Assembly: GCA_016786725.1 (NCBI GenBank)
Contig: JAEUVU010000014.1
Span: 1-64,000 of the forward strand
Direction: 5' to 3'
DNA: 64,000 nt
From: Ferruginibacter sp.
GTDB lineage: Bacteria; Bacteroidota; Bacteroidia; Chitinophagales; Chitinophagaceae
The position numbers were made by a program, and so were the translations under genes. Each line of letters starts with the position of its first letter. The stretch's first letter is position 1. The notes beneath the pieces were generated by a model that was given only the letters and a program-made list of their open reading frames with translations, was not told the origin of the DNA and ran no database searches. Shown here in pieces: positions 34,901-43,300 of this stretch.

Positions 34901-35555
34901 TGAACTGCATGATGTGCATGGTTTCAAATGCAGCTAATTTTTCTATTTTGGCAAATGTGTTGCTCCTGATCGAATACTTATAAAGACTATGATGCCCCCG
35001 GGTACCGATCCAGATATCACCGTTCAGCGCTTCAACAATACTCTGCGGGTCAGGTATCCGTTGCAATGATGTCTTAATTTTTTGTTTTGTAGCTGTGTTT
35101 ACTTTATACAAACCATCTTCGCATGCAAACCAAAGTATTCCATTTTGAGAAACGGTAAGCGGGGCTTTATATAAAACAGTAAACTCTGTTTTATCATTGA
35201 TGTACCTGAACCTGTCGTGGTTTTCATCATACCAGGCCACGCCCCATTCAGTACTTACCCAAATGGTACCCAAACTGTCTAAAGCCAGGTCAGTAACCCA
35301 GATGCTTCTTAATCCGGTAGTGTCTGCCGGGTTGAAAGTGTAATTTCTAAAACTGTATCCGTCAAATTTGCTGAGGCCGTTATGGGTAGCGGCCCATATA
35401 AAGCCACGCTTGTCTTGCAATACTTTCACCACTTCATTTCCGGCCAGTCCTTGTTCTGTAGTGTAATTGGTGGTTGTGTACAACAACCCCTGCGCAGATA
35501 ACTGTGCGCTGTAGAAAATAAAAATTACCCATAAGTATTTTTGAAAACAGGTCAT
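31992..35555 (-). CDS. Propeller-type sensor histidine kinase (LytS/His_kinase family)
   Basis: This 1187-residue protein has a signal peptide (1-22, ending QLSAQ), then a large periplasmic beta-propeller of two-component regulator repeats (about 25-640; motifs such as GFIWAATHNGLSKFDGYSF). A Y_Y_Y domain (about 690-755) and one membrane helix (WWFKLVAALILLGGGILFY) follow. The cytoplasmic part holds a GAF-like domain (about 820-960) and a LytS-type kinase with the phosphate-accepting His993 in NPHFIFNS and an ATPase domain (DDDGVGRQ). Such kinases sense extracellular ligands, often glycans. It is co-transcribed with the LytTR regulator. Confidence 0.93.
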   Translation of the reverse strand: MTCFQKYLWVIFIFYSAQLSAQGLLYTTTNYTTEQGLAGNEVVKVLQDKRGFIWAATHNGLSKFDGYSFRNYTFNPADTTGLRSIWVTDLALDSLGTIWVSTEWGVAWYDENHDRFRYINDKTEFTVLYKAPLTVSQNGILWFACEDGLYKVNTATKQKIKTSLQRIPDPQSIVEALNGDIWIGTRGHHSLYKYSIRSNTFAKIEKLAAFETMHIMQFMKYSNKLYAATSEGLMIATNDTDFIILNNSNEGICDQLMCITPYQGNYILCGTYNKKLFLFDIITQKITPWSKQANNVPLSVYHSLLSLDKNLWLGTQNGLCRLNSGNTIVQHKPIENIPRYFIQRAMQDNTQKNMAWLLADDKACKLIQYDAEKQQAVKLLQGKTHYTSSSYYSSLLQSKNGDVYCFLNRFITTFTSAGQWKTEMDVKKQINCAAFDDAGNIWLGVEDGLAFVDKNTLAVTYYTNRFTGNDIENSSFPQLSPSLGIAISGKTIWIANIKYGLFSFDTGTKSFSSHRQPFTTAYETLNRCSSLSVSGDTVFVGTMAGLTGYVPSRKKFINYNRSHGLSSSYVYSIKKIKSNELWGRGNAGIFIYNTTTQTFRNIELPPALDDNYYRQQIDEINGRPVVGFNSSIVFFDTAYKSIRLKTLITSAKVNTEKLPLHNTGAVSAKYADNNFEFEFTTIDFETGAIEFSYMLDGLSKKWVDAGTQRKVLFTNLPPGDYTFKVRARKKGDPAYGTETVYPFVIKHALWQHWWFKLVAALILLGGGILFYRWRINNLKRINSEKTKVQQLNLEQYKQQLEFEQIVNFFSISLADKHTQEEVIWDVAKNLIHKLGFANCMIFLWNDDKTVLLQKAGYGPNGSLEEIDKEPFNVELWQGIVGHVAATKKPIMLADTSKDPRYRADVLTRYSELCVPALYDGELISVIDSEDFAKDYYTQQHLQILTTIATMMAARLVSIEAEEDIRRKKEELNKINEQMAQLELASLRSQMNPHFIFNSLNSVQKYIWENKEEDAAEYLAKFAKLMRAILENSRKDLVSLKEEIDVLKIYIELEHRRSNGQFDYSIKIAETLDQGKTMIPPMLMQPFIENAIWHGLNKKQTKGNLNITVERQDDKLICVIDDDGVGRQPKTQTSTEEKKSLGIEITQQRINRLMETTKQEASISIVDKTENGLATGTTVIITLPLQTK

Positions 35556-35626
35556 GTAGCTTAAAGATAAAGATTAATATTTTTTGTTAAAGGAAAGGCT
35601 GCATTTCAAATGGTGGCAGCGTGGTA

Positions 35627-35692
35627 AAGGGTTGTTAACCTGTATAAAATGAGTATAAACTAAAGCAGGCTTTTCAAAGGTTGACAACCCTT
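35627..35692. repeat. Inverted repeat upstream of sucA
   Basis: AAGGGTTGTTAACC (35627-35640) and GGTTGACAACCCTT (35679-35692) are complementary at 13 of 14 positions around a 38-base loop. It lies in the gap between the divergent kinase and sucA genes (35556-35817), which shows no other feature. Confidence 0.65.
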
Positions 35693-35817
35693 GCGGCAGT
35701 TTTAAGTGTACCCTGGGAAGGGCAGACGGGACGGCTTTTGCAAGACCGATACAGCCAATTTTACCAAACCACCTTTTTAACTGATATTTGCATTCTTTTT
35801 TATTGTATTTAATCATT

Positions 35818-38583
35818 ATGAAGGATTTTCAATACATCACCAATTCGCATCCATCTTATATTGAGGGTTTATACCAGGATTTTGTAAAAGACCCGAACAG
35901 TGTGGATGTTGAAATGCGAAAATTTTTTGAAGGGTTTGATTTTGCGGTTTCTAATAATTCAGTTTCGACGAATGGCACTTCGATTTCGCTCAGTGCTGCG
36001 GCCGCAAATGCTTCGACTCCGCTCAGCACAAACCTCAATAAAGAGTTTGCCGTATTCCGTTTAATCAGAGCCTATCGTAAAAGAGGCCACCTGGTTGCCA
36101 AAACAAATCCCATCAGGGAGCGTAAAGACAGGCGGGCCAAACTAGAGCTTGAAAATTTCGGTTTATCAGATGAAGATCTGAATTCAACCTTCGCAGCAGG
36201 TAAATTTATGGGCATGGAAAATGCCAGCCTGCAAAGTATTTTAGTTCATCTGCAAAAATGTTACGCAGAGCATGTTGGTTTGCAGTTTGGATATATTGCC
36301 GACCAGGAAAAGTTAGACTGGCTCACCCATGCCATTGAACAAACCATGCTGAAGCCGGTACCGCTTCAGCAAAAGAAAAGGATTTTACAAAAGCTGAACG
36401 AAGGCGTGATGTTTGAAAAATTTTTGCACACAAAATATATCGGGCAAAAACGTTTTTCGCTGGAAGGAGGGGAAACAGCCATTGCGGCCCTGGATGCTAT
36501 CATCAATACATCTGCCAACAACAATGTAGAAGAAGTGGTGATTGGTATGGCGCATCGGGGAAGGTTGAATGTGCTGGCAAATATCATGGGCAAAACCTAC
36601 CAGCAGATCTTTAGCGAATTTGAAGGAACCAGCCTGCCGGATACAACTATGGGGAGCGGCGACGTAAAGTACCATCTTGGTTTTGGCAGTGATGTGGAAA
36701 CGGCTGATGGTAAAAAAGTGCATTTAAAACTGATGCCCAACCCTTCGCATTTGGAAGCAGTTGACCCCTTGGTGATCGGTTTTGCAAGAAGCAAGGCCGA
36801 TATTTTATACAACAGTGATTATGATAAAATTCTTCCTGTACTGATACACGGCGATGCTTCCATTGCAGGCCAGGGTATAGTTTACGAAGTTTTGCAAATG
36901 AGCGGACTGGAAGGTTATTACACCGGCGGCACTATTCATTTTGTAATTAATAACCAAATTGGTTTTACAACCGATTTTGATGATGCCCGTACTGCGGATT
37001 ATTGCACATCTATTGCAGCCATGGTTCATGCACCGGTTTTTCATATTAATGGTGATGATGCGGAGGCTGTAGTAAAAGCCTGCGAAATTGCAACGCTTTA
37101 CCGCCAGCAGTTTAATGCTGATATTTTTATTGACATGGTTTGCTACCGCAAACACGGCCATAACGAAGGCGATGAGCCTAAGTTTACGCAGCCGCAATTG
37201 TATGCACTTATTGATAAGCATCTTAACCCAAGAGAAGTTTACACACAGTTTTTAATGCAGAATGGCGAACCGGATGCACAGGCGCTGGCAAAAGAAATGG
37301 AACAAAAATTTTTGGCCGATCTGCAGGAGCGTTTGGATGAAGTGAAACAAAATCCGTTGCCATATAGTTACCAGCCTCCGGAACTGGTCTGGAAAAGTTT
37401 GCGCAAAGCAACTGCAGCAGATTTTGAGGTATCACCTGTAACAGCAATTGGCAGCGATACTTTTATACAATTGTTTGAAGGCCTGATGAAATGGCCCGAA
37501 AATTTTAAACCATTGCGTAAGGTTGAAAAACTCATCAGCGATAAACAGAAATTATTCAGCGATGAAAATAAAGTTGATTGGGCAACTGCCGAACTGATGG
37601 CCTACGGAAGTTTACTGGTTGATGGTAAAGATGTACGCATGAGTGGACAGGATGTAAAGCGTGGCACATTCAGTCACCGCCATGCAGCTTTGTATGATGA
37701 GGTTAGCAATGATGAATACAACCGCTTAGATCATTTTACCCAAACACAATCACCTTTCCGCATTTATAATTCTTTATTGAGCGAATACGCAGTACTTGGT
37801 TTTGAATATGGATACGCCATGGCAAACCCCAATGCATTGGTAATTTGGGAAGCCCAGTTTGGCGATTTTTGCAATGGTGCACAAACCATAGTTGACCAGT
37901 TTATAACAACTGCCGAAACCAAATGGCAGCGTATGAACGGCGTAGTGGTGTTGCTGCCGCATGGATATGAAGGCCAGGGTCCCGAACACAGTAGCGCCCG
38001 TATGGAACGCTTTTTACAAATGTGTGCCGAGTTGAATTTTGTGGTATCGAATGTTACAACTGCGGCAAACTTCTTCCACCTGCTACGCAGGCAACTGGCA
38101 TGGCCGTTCCGCAAACCATTAGTTAACTTTTCACCAAAAGCAAATTTGCGCCACCCGGGTAGTTACAGCCATAAAGATGAATTTACCAGCGGAGGCTTTA
38201 AAGAAGTTTTGGATGATGCAACCATCAATGATGCAGCCGAAGTGAAAAAAGTTTTACTCTGCAGCGGCAAAATTTATTTTGACCTTGCAGAACGCCAGCA
38301 AAAGGACAACAGGAAAGATGCAGCTATCATCAGGCTGGAACAAATTCACCCTTTGCCACAAAAGCAGTTAGATGAGCTGTACAAAAAATACAGCAAAGCT
38401 ATCTGGTACTGGGTGCAGGAAGAACCGCTGAATATGGGTGCTGCCACTTTTTTAAGAATGAATGTAAAGAACATCAATTTTTATATCATCAGCCGACAGG
38501 CAAGTGCAGCAACGGCTACAGGGTATGGAAAGATACATGCCAAAGAGCAGGCGCAAATAATAGATACCGCTTTTAGTATATAA
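35818..38583 (+). CDS. sucA: 2-oxoglutarate dehydrogenase E1 component
   Basis: This 921-residue thiamine-diphosphate enzyme decarboxylates 2-oxoglutarate in the TCA cycle as part of the E1-E2-E3 complex. It begins with the E1 N-terminal motif SYIEGLYQDFVKDPNSVD. HRGRLNVLANIMGK, GDASIAGQG and KHGHNEGDEP mark the ThDP domain, and GYEGQGPEHSSARMERFLQ the transketolase-like domain. The length is close to the 933 residues of E. coli. The ATG at 35818 matches the family start; one ten codons upstream is less likely. Residues 53-71 are encoded by two copies of a dispersed palindrome inserted in frame in the linker. The E2 gene is not adjacent. Confidence 0.97.
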   Translation: MKDFQYITNSHPSYIEGLYQDFVKDPNSVDVEMRKFFEGFDFAVSNNSVSTNGTSISLSAAAANASTPLSTNLNKEFAVFRLIRAYRKRGHLVAKTNPIRERKDRRAKLELENFGLSDEDLNSTFAAGKFMGMENASLQSILVHLQKCYAEHVGLQFGYIADQEKLDWLTHAIEQTMLKPVPLQQKKRILQKLNEGVMFEKFLHTKYIGQKRFSLEGGETAIAALDAIINTSANNNVEEVVIGMAHRGRLNVLANIMGKTYQQIFSEFEGTSLPDTTMGSGDVKYHLGFGSDVETADGKKVHLKLMPNPSHLEAVDPLVIGFARSKADILYNSDYDKILPVLIHGDASIAGQGIVYEVLQMSGLEGYYTGGTIHFVINNQIGFTTDFDDARTADYCTSIAAMVHAPVFHINGDDAEAVVKACEIATLYRQQFNADIFIDMVCYRKHGHNEGDEPKFTQPQLYALIDKHLNPREVYTQFLMQNGEPDAQALAKEMEQKFLADLQERLDEVKQNPLPYSYQPPELVWKSLRKATAADFEVSPVTAIGSDTFIQLFEGLMKWPENFKPLRKVEKLISDKQKLFSDENKVDWATAELMAYGSLLVDGKDVRMSGQDVKRGTFSHRHAALYDEVSNDEYNRLDHFTQTQSPFRIYNSLLSEYAVLGFEYGYAMANPNALVIWEAQFGDFCNGAQTIVDQFITTAETKWQRMNGVVVLLPHGYEGQGPEHSSARMERFLQMCAELNFVVSNVTTAANFFHLLRRQLAWPFRKPLVNFSPKANLRHPGSYSHKDEFTSGGFKEVLDDATINDAAEVKKVLLCSGKIYFDLAERQQKDNRKDAAIIRLEQIHPLPQKQLDELYKKYSKAIWYWVQEEPLNMGAATFLRMNVKNINFYIISRQASAATATGYGKIHAKEQAQIIDTAFSI
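35975..36028. repeat. Palindromic repeats inside the sucA coding region
   Basis: GCACTTCGATTTCGCTCAGTGC (35975-35996) and TGCTTCGACTCCGCTCAGCA (36009-36028) are two copies of one short palindromic unit, with GCGGCCGC between them. The same core (CTTCGGCTCCGCTCAG) lies in the 5S remnant near 806. The frame stays open and encodes a Ser/Ala/Thr-rich linker. Confidence 0.75.
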
Positions 38584-38640
38584 TTACACTAATTGTGAAA
38601 TTTAATTCGTGTAATTCGTGCCTTAAAATTCGTGTAATAA
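38584..38640. repeat. AT-rich dispersed repeat, ATTCGTGTAATTCGTG family, copy 1
   Basis: The sucA-ffh gap consists of TTACACTAATT, TTAATTCGTGTAATTCGTG and AAATTCGTGTAAT words. Similar words occur at 48401-48479 and, more loosely, at 40165-40224. No gene is present. Confidence 0.6.
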
Positions 38641-38652
38641 AAAAGAAAAAAA

Positions 38653-39975
38653 ATGTTTAACTCTCTATCAGAAAAATTAGAATCAGCCTTTAAGAATATA
38701 AAAGGCCAGGCAAGAATAAATGAACTCAATATTGCCAACACCGTTAAAGACATCCGCCGTGCATTGGTAGATGCCGATGTGAACTATAAAATTGCAAAAG
38801 ATTTTACCGATAAGGTTAAAGAAAAAGCACTGGGCGAAAAAGTTTTACTTGCCGTTAATCCCGGCCAGCAAATGGTTAAGATCGTTCAGGATGAACTTAC
38901 GGAACTGATGGGCGGTAAAGAAAGCGATTTCAACATCAGCGGCAGCCCCGCCATCATTTTAATTGCTGGTTTGCAGGGTAGTGGTAAAACAACTTTCAGC
39001 GGTAAGCTGGCTAATTATCTTAAAACAAAAAAAGGCAAATCGCCTATATTGGTTGCGGCTGATATTTACAGGCCCGCGGCGATAGATCAGTTAGAAGTTT
39101 TGGGCGGACAAATTGATGTGCCCGTTTACAGCGAAAGGGAAAACAAAGATGCTGTCTCGATTGTGCAGGGGGCTATTAAAGAAGCCCGATCAAAAAATAA
39201 GAATGTAATTATTGTAGATACTGCCGGCCGTTTGGCAGTGGATGAAGTGATGATGAATGAAGTTGCCGGTATTAAAGCTGCCATCAATCCGCAGGAAATT
39301 TTGTTTGTTGTTGATAGCATGACCGGTCAGGATGCCGTAAATACTGCAGCGGCTTTTAATGAGCGTTTGGATTTTACCGGTGTTGTACTTACCAAATTAG
39401 ATGGTGATACCAGAGGCGGTGCAGCGCTTTCAATTAAATACACTGTAAACAAACCAATCAAGTTTGCCAGCAGCGGCGAAAAGATGGATACGCTGGATGT
39501 TTTCTATCCGGAACGTATGGCCCAGCGTATTCTGGGTATGGGCGATATTGTGAGCCTGGTAGAAAAAGCACAGGAGCAGTTTGATGAAAAAGAAGCTGCA
39601 AGACTGGAGAAAAAGATCCGCAAAAATCAATTTGATTTTGAAGATTTTAAAACCCAGCTTGAGCAGATAAAAAAGATGGGCAACATCAAAGACCTGATGG
39701 GTATGATACCTGGTGTTGGTAAGCAAATAAAAGATGTTGACATCAACGATAATTCTTTTAAAGGCATTGAAGCGATGATCAATTCCATGACTTTGGAAGA
39801 AAGACGCAACCCTGACCTCATCAACCCAAGCCGTAAGAACCGAATTGCCAAAGGCGCCGGTAAAGACATTGCGGAGCTGAATGCTTTTTTAAAACAGTTT
39901 GAGCAAATGAAGGGCATGATGAAGATGATGAACAAAATGCCAAAAGGTTTAATGCCGGGATTTGGCAGAAGATAA
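38653..39975 (+). CDS. ffh: Signal recognition particle protein Ffh
   Basis: This 440-residue SRP54-type GTPase binds 4.5S RNA and signal sequences of nascent membrane proteins and delivers them to FtsY. It shows the N domain (1-90), the G domain with GLQGSGKTT (106-114), DTAGR and TKLDGDTRGG, and the methionine-rich M domain (about 300-440) ending KGMMKMMNKMPKGLMPGFG. The length is normal. It is followed by its own terminator and is not in an obvious operon with the neighbouring CHAT gene. Confidence 0.98.
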   Translation: MFNSLSEKLESAFKNIKGQARINELNIANTVKDIRRALVDADVNYKIAKDFTDKVKEKALGEKVLLAVNPGQQMVKIVQDELTELMGGKESDFNISGSPAIILIAGLQGSGKTTFSGKLANYLKTKKGKSPILVAADIYRPAAIDQLEVLGGQIDVPVYSERENKDAVSIVQGAIKEARSKNKNVIIVDTAGRLAVDEVMMNEVAGIKAAINPQEILFVVDSMTGQDAVNTAAAFNERLDFTGVVLTKLDGDTRGGAALSIKYTVNKPIKFASSGEKMDTLDVFYPERMAQRILGMGDIVSLVEKAQEQFDEKEAARLEKKIRKNQFDFEDFKTQLEQIKKMGNIKDLMGMIPGVGKQIKDVDINDNSFKGIEAMINSMTLEERRNPDLINPSRKNRIAKGAGKDIAELNAFLKQFEQMKGMMKMMNKMPKGLMPGFGRR

Positions 39976-39990
39976 ACCGCCATAACTTTT

Positions 39991-40027
39991 ATGAAGCCTC
40001 AACAAAAAAGTTCGGGGCTTTTTTTAT
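39991..40027 (+). terminator. Terminator after ffh
   Basis: AAGCCTCAAC and GTTCGGGGCTT form a stem around AAAAAA, followed by seven T. It lies about 15 bases past the stop. Confidence 0.8.
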
Positions 40028-40052
40028 TGCTGGTATGTATTAGTTTGAAAAG

Positions 40053-40136
40053 CTGTCAGGTTGTCCCGCCTGTGGTGGGATGTCGAAACCGGGGCTATAT
40101 TAAATTATCCCGTCTTCGACAGGCTCAGGCTGACAG
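40053..40136. repeat. Dispersed palindrome, family A, copy 3, with a nested palindrome
   Basis: The outer arms match copies 1 and 2 (CTGTCAGGTTG and CTCAGGCTGACAG). In the left arm the usual AGCTTG is replaced by TCCCGCC TGTG GTGGGA, a different short palindrome. Further right, CACACTAATTTTTT and AAATTAGTG (40169-40222) form a looser AT-rich repeat. The rest of the 387-bp gap shows no gene. Confidence 0.8.
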
Positions 40137-40371
40137 TAAAACTTAATAAAAAGTTTTTTTAACCGCTACACACTAATTTTTTCTCACGCTTTCATTTATC
40201 AATTTATTCAGTTAAATTAGTGGGCTAAACAATAGCGCTCTAAGAAATCGTTCTGCTATAATTTACCTGCCCAATATCAGCAAAACCAATTGTTCACGCT
40301 GTATGATCATCTCAAAAAAAGTTCGCCAGCCGAAAGTATTGGCATATTACCTAACGCAGTAAATGATCGTT

Positions 40372-43300
40372 ATGAAAAAAATTGTTGTACGGGGTTTTAA
40401 AACTGAGCAACTTCCTCCCGCAGAAGCACAATCAGCCAAAGACAGTAAACTGGAGCTAAAAGCTTCTTATCAATTCAGCACATCCAGGGCTGCGGCACCG
40501 GTACATGAGCTTGAGTTTGAAAAAACCGATGTACTGGAATTTGTTTTTGACGACAACACTTCCTGGATGGGAAGTTCAGACATTATCCACGACATATTTC
40601 CCGAAGCGGCTAACCAGAAACGTGCAGCCAACGAAAGTTTTGAGATACCGATGTATTTAAAAACTGATGAGGCTAACCGGGGGCTGCTGGGTGATATTGC
40701 TGTAAAGGTTCTGAACGTTTTTGCAAAAAAGGCCGTATCACAAAAAGTAATTGATATAGCAACAAGGCTTGAGAAAAAAGCTTTGGAAAATATGAGCGGT
40801 GTGTATGCTGTTGATGCAAATTTCAGGCTCGGTAAAGCAACCATAAAAAATGCAGATAAACCTTACCTGCTTTTTCTGCATGGCACCAATTCATCAACGG
40901 CAGGTTCTTTTGGTGAGTTAAGAGGATCGGAACTGTGGGCCAATATGCAGTCAATCTACGGGCAAAATATCATTGCCCTGCAGCATGAAACTATGACCAG
41001 GAGCCCGATACAGAATGTGATCAGTCTTTTTAAAGCATTGCCTCAAACCTGCACGCTTCATGTGATATCACACTCAAGAGGCGGTTTGGTGGGGGATGTG
41101 CTGGCCCGTTTCAGCAACGGCAATACCGGTTTTACACCTGCCGAACTTGCTTATCTTGCCAAAACAGAGCGTGCCGAAGATGTTGCAGATATTAAAACAC
41201 TGCAGCAACTTGCATCGGGCAAAAATGTTGTTGTAGATAAATTCATTCGTGTTGCATGCCCGGCCTACGGTACAACCATCTTATCAAAACGGCTTGATCA
41301 TTTTTTAAACATCAGTTTAAATTTACTAGGCACTTTGTTCGGGCCGGTTGGCGCTGCATTAACCAGCGAATTTAAAGAACTGATCTCGGCTGCTGTTGAC
41401 ACCAAGAATGATCCCGACCAGTTACCCGGCCTGGAAGCGATGAACCCTGCATCTCCGTTTTTAAAAGTGCTCAACAATCCTGATAATGCCATCAAAGGCC
41501 CGCTAACAGTTATCTCCGGTAACTGCGGTATCAAATTCAATTTAAAAGCCCTGCTCATTATTGCCAGTAAATTATTTTACCTGCGGGATAATGACCTGGT
41601 GGTTGATACCAAATCAATGTACTGTGGCTCCAGACGAAATATTCCGATACAGTATTTTTTTGATGAAGGCCCCGAAGTGGATCATGTGCATTATTTTAAA
41701 AACAAAAAAACACAGGATGCACTTTTGCTGGCTTTAAAAACTACAACAGCTACCATTCCCAACTTTGTTACTTACCAGCAGTCACTGCAGGCTGCATTGG
41801 AACGTAATGCCTTGCTTGGCCTTGACGGAGGCGATGTGTACACAGATAAGGTAACCGGTAAAAAACCAATCGCTATTTTATTGCCGGGCATTATGGGCTC
41901 CAACCTGGCTGATGGAAAAAATAAAGTGTGGATCAATTATGCCCGTTTTCTTATTGGCGAATTGAGCAGGCTTGATATTTCTAAGAAAAATATTACGGCG
42001 CCTTCGCTTATCAGAACATCTTACAAAAAACTTGTTGACTATTTAAGCGCCGAATATGATGTTGTAACATTTGCTTTCGACTGGCGCATGCCTTTGGCAG
42101 AAGCTGCTGAATTGTTAAAGGCAAAGATTGAGCAATATCTTGCTTTTAAAGTGCCGATAAAAATAATCGGCCACTCCATGGGCGGTGTTGTTACACGTGA
42201 TTTTATCATTAACCATCCGGCTACGTGGAATAAACTTAACAGTTCAAAAGATTTTAAACTGATTTTACTGGGAGCCCCGCTGGGCGGCTCATACCGCATA
42301 CCTTATGTACTGGCTGGTAAAGATTCTATTATTAATCAGATAGCAAAGATTGACCTGAAACATACCAAGAAAGAATTGCTGGATATGTTCCGCAGATACC
42401 CTGGTTTATTGGGATTGCTGCCTCTTGCAAAGGAAGATAAACGTGATTTTGCAGATGAGAATACCTGGCTTGAGATGAAGAAAGCATCATTGTTCGACTG
42501 GAATATTCCTGATAAAAAAGACCTTCAGTTCTGGGGAAATTATCGGGACAATGTTCTGGCAAAGATGGAGTCCATCAAAATGGATAACATTATTTACATA
42601 GCAGGTAAAGATGATGCAACTGTTTGCGGCTACGAGATCAACAATGCACTGCCAGATGAAAAGATAATTTTTAAAAGCACTGCAGAAGGAGATCAGTCGG
42701 TAACCTGGGAAACGGGTATTCCTAAACAACTATTAACTACCGACCGGTTGTATTATGTAAACGTATCGCATGGCGCTTTGGCAAACAATGCAGATATATT
42801 CAACGGCATTGCCGAGATATTAAAAAATGGCAAAACAGAATTGCTCAGCAGGAACCGCCCTGTATTAAGAGGCGCCGGGGCAGTTGAATTTGATACCGTT
42901 GAAGAAGAAGTTTATGAAACAGATGAGTTATCGCTTGAGCAAAACATTCTTGGTATAAAGGAAAAGCCAGCGGCAGGGCGTGCAGCTACTGTGCCATTGA
43001 AAGTAAGCGTAAGCAACGGCGATCTTTTCTACAGCCGATATCCCATCATGGTTGGGCATTTTATTAATGATGGCATAACCAGTGCAGAAAGGGTGATAGA
43101 TAATTACAGCGGCGGACAGTTGAGCCAGCGGCATAAACTAAATATGTATCCTGGTGCAGTTGGTACTAATGAAGTGTTTGTAAACTTTAAAAATGAATTT
43201 AAAGGAACGGTTGTCATCGGCCTTGGAGCGCCCGGCAGGCTTAGCTCTTACCAGTTGGCACAAACGGTGGAACAGGGTGTTATTAAATACATGCTGGAGC

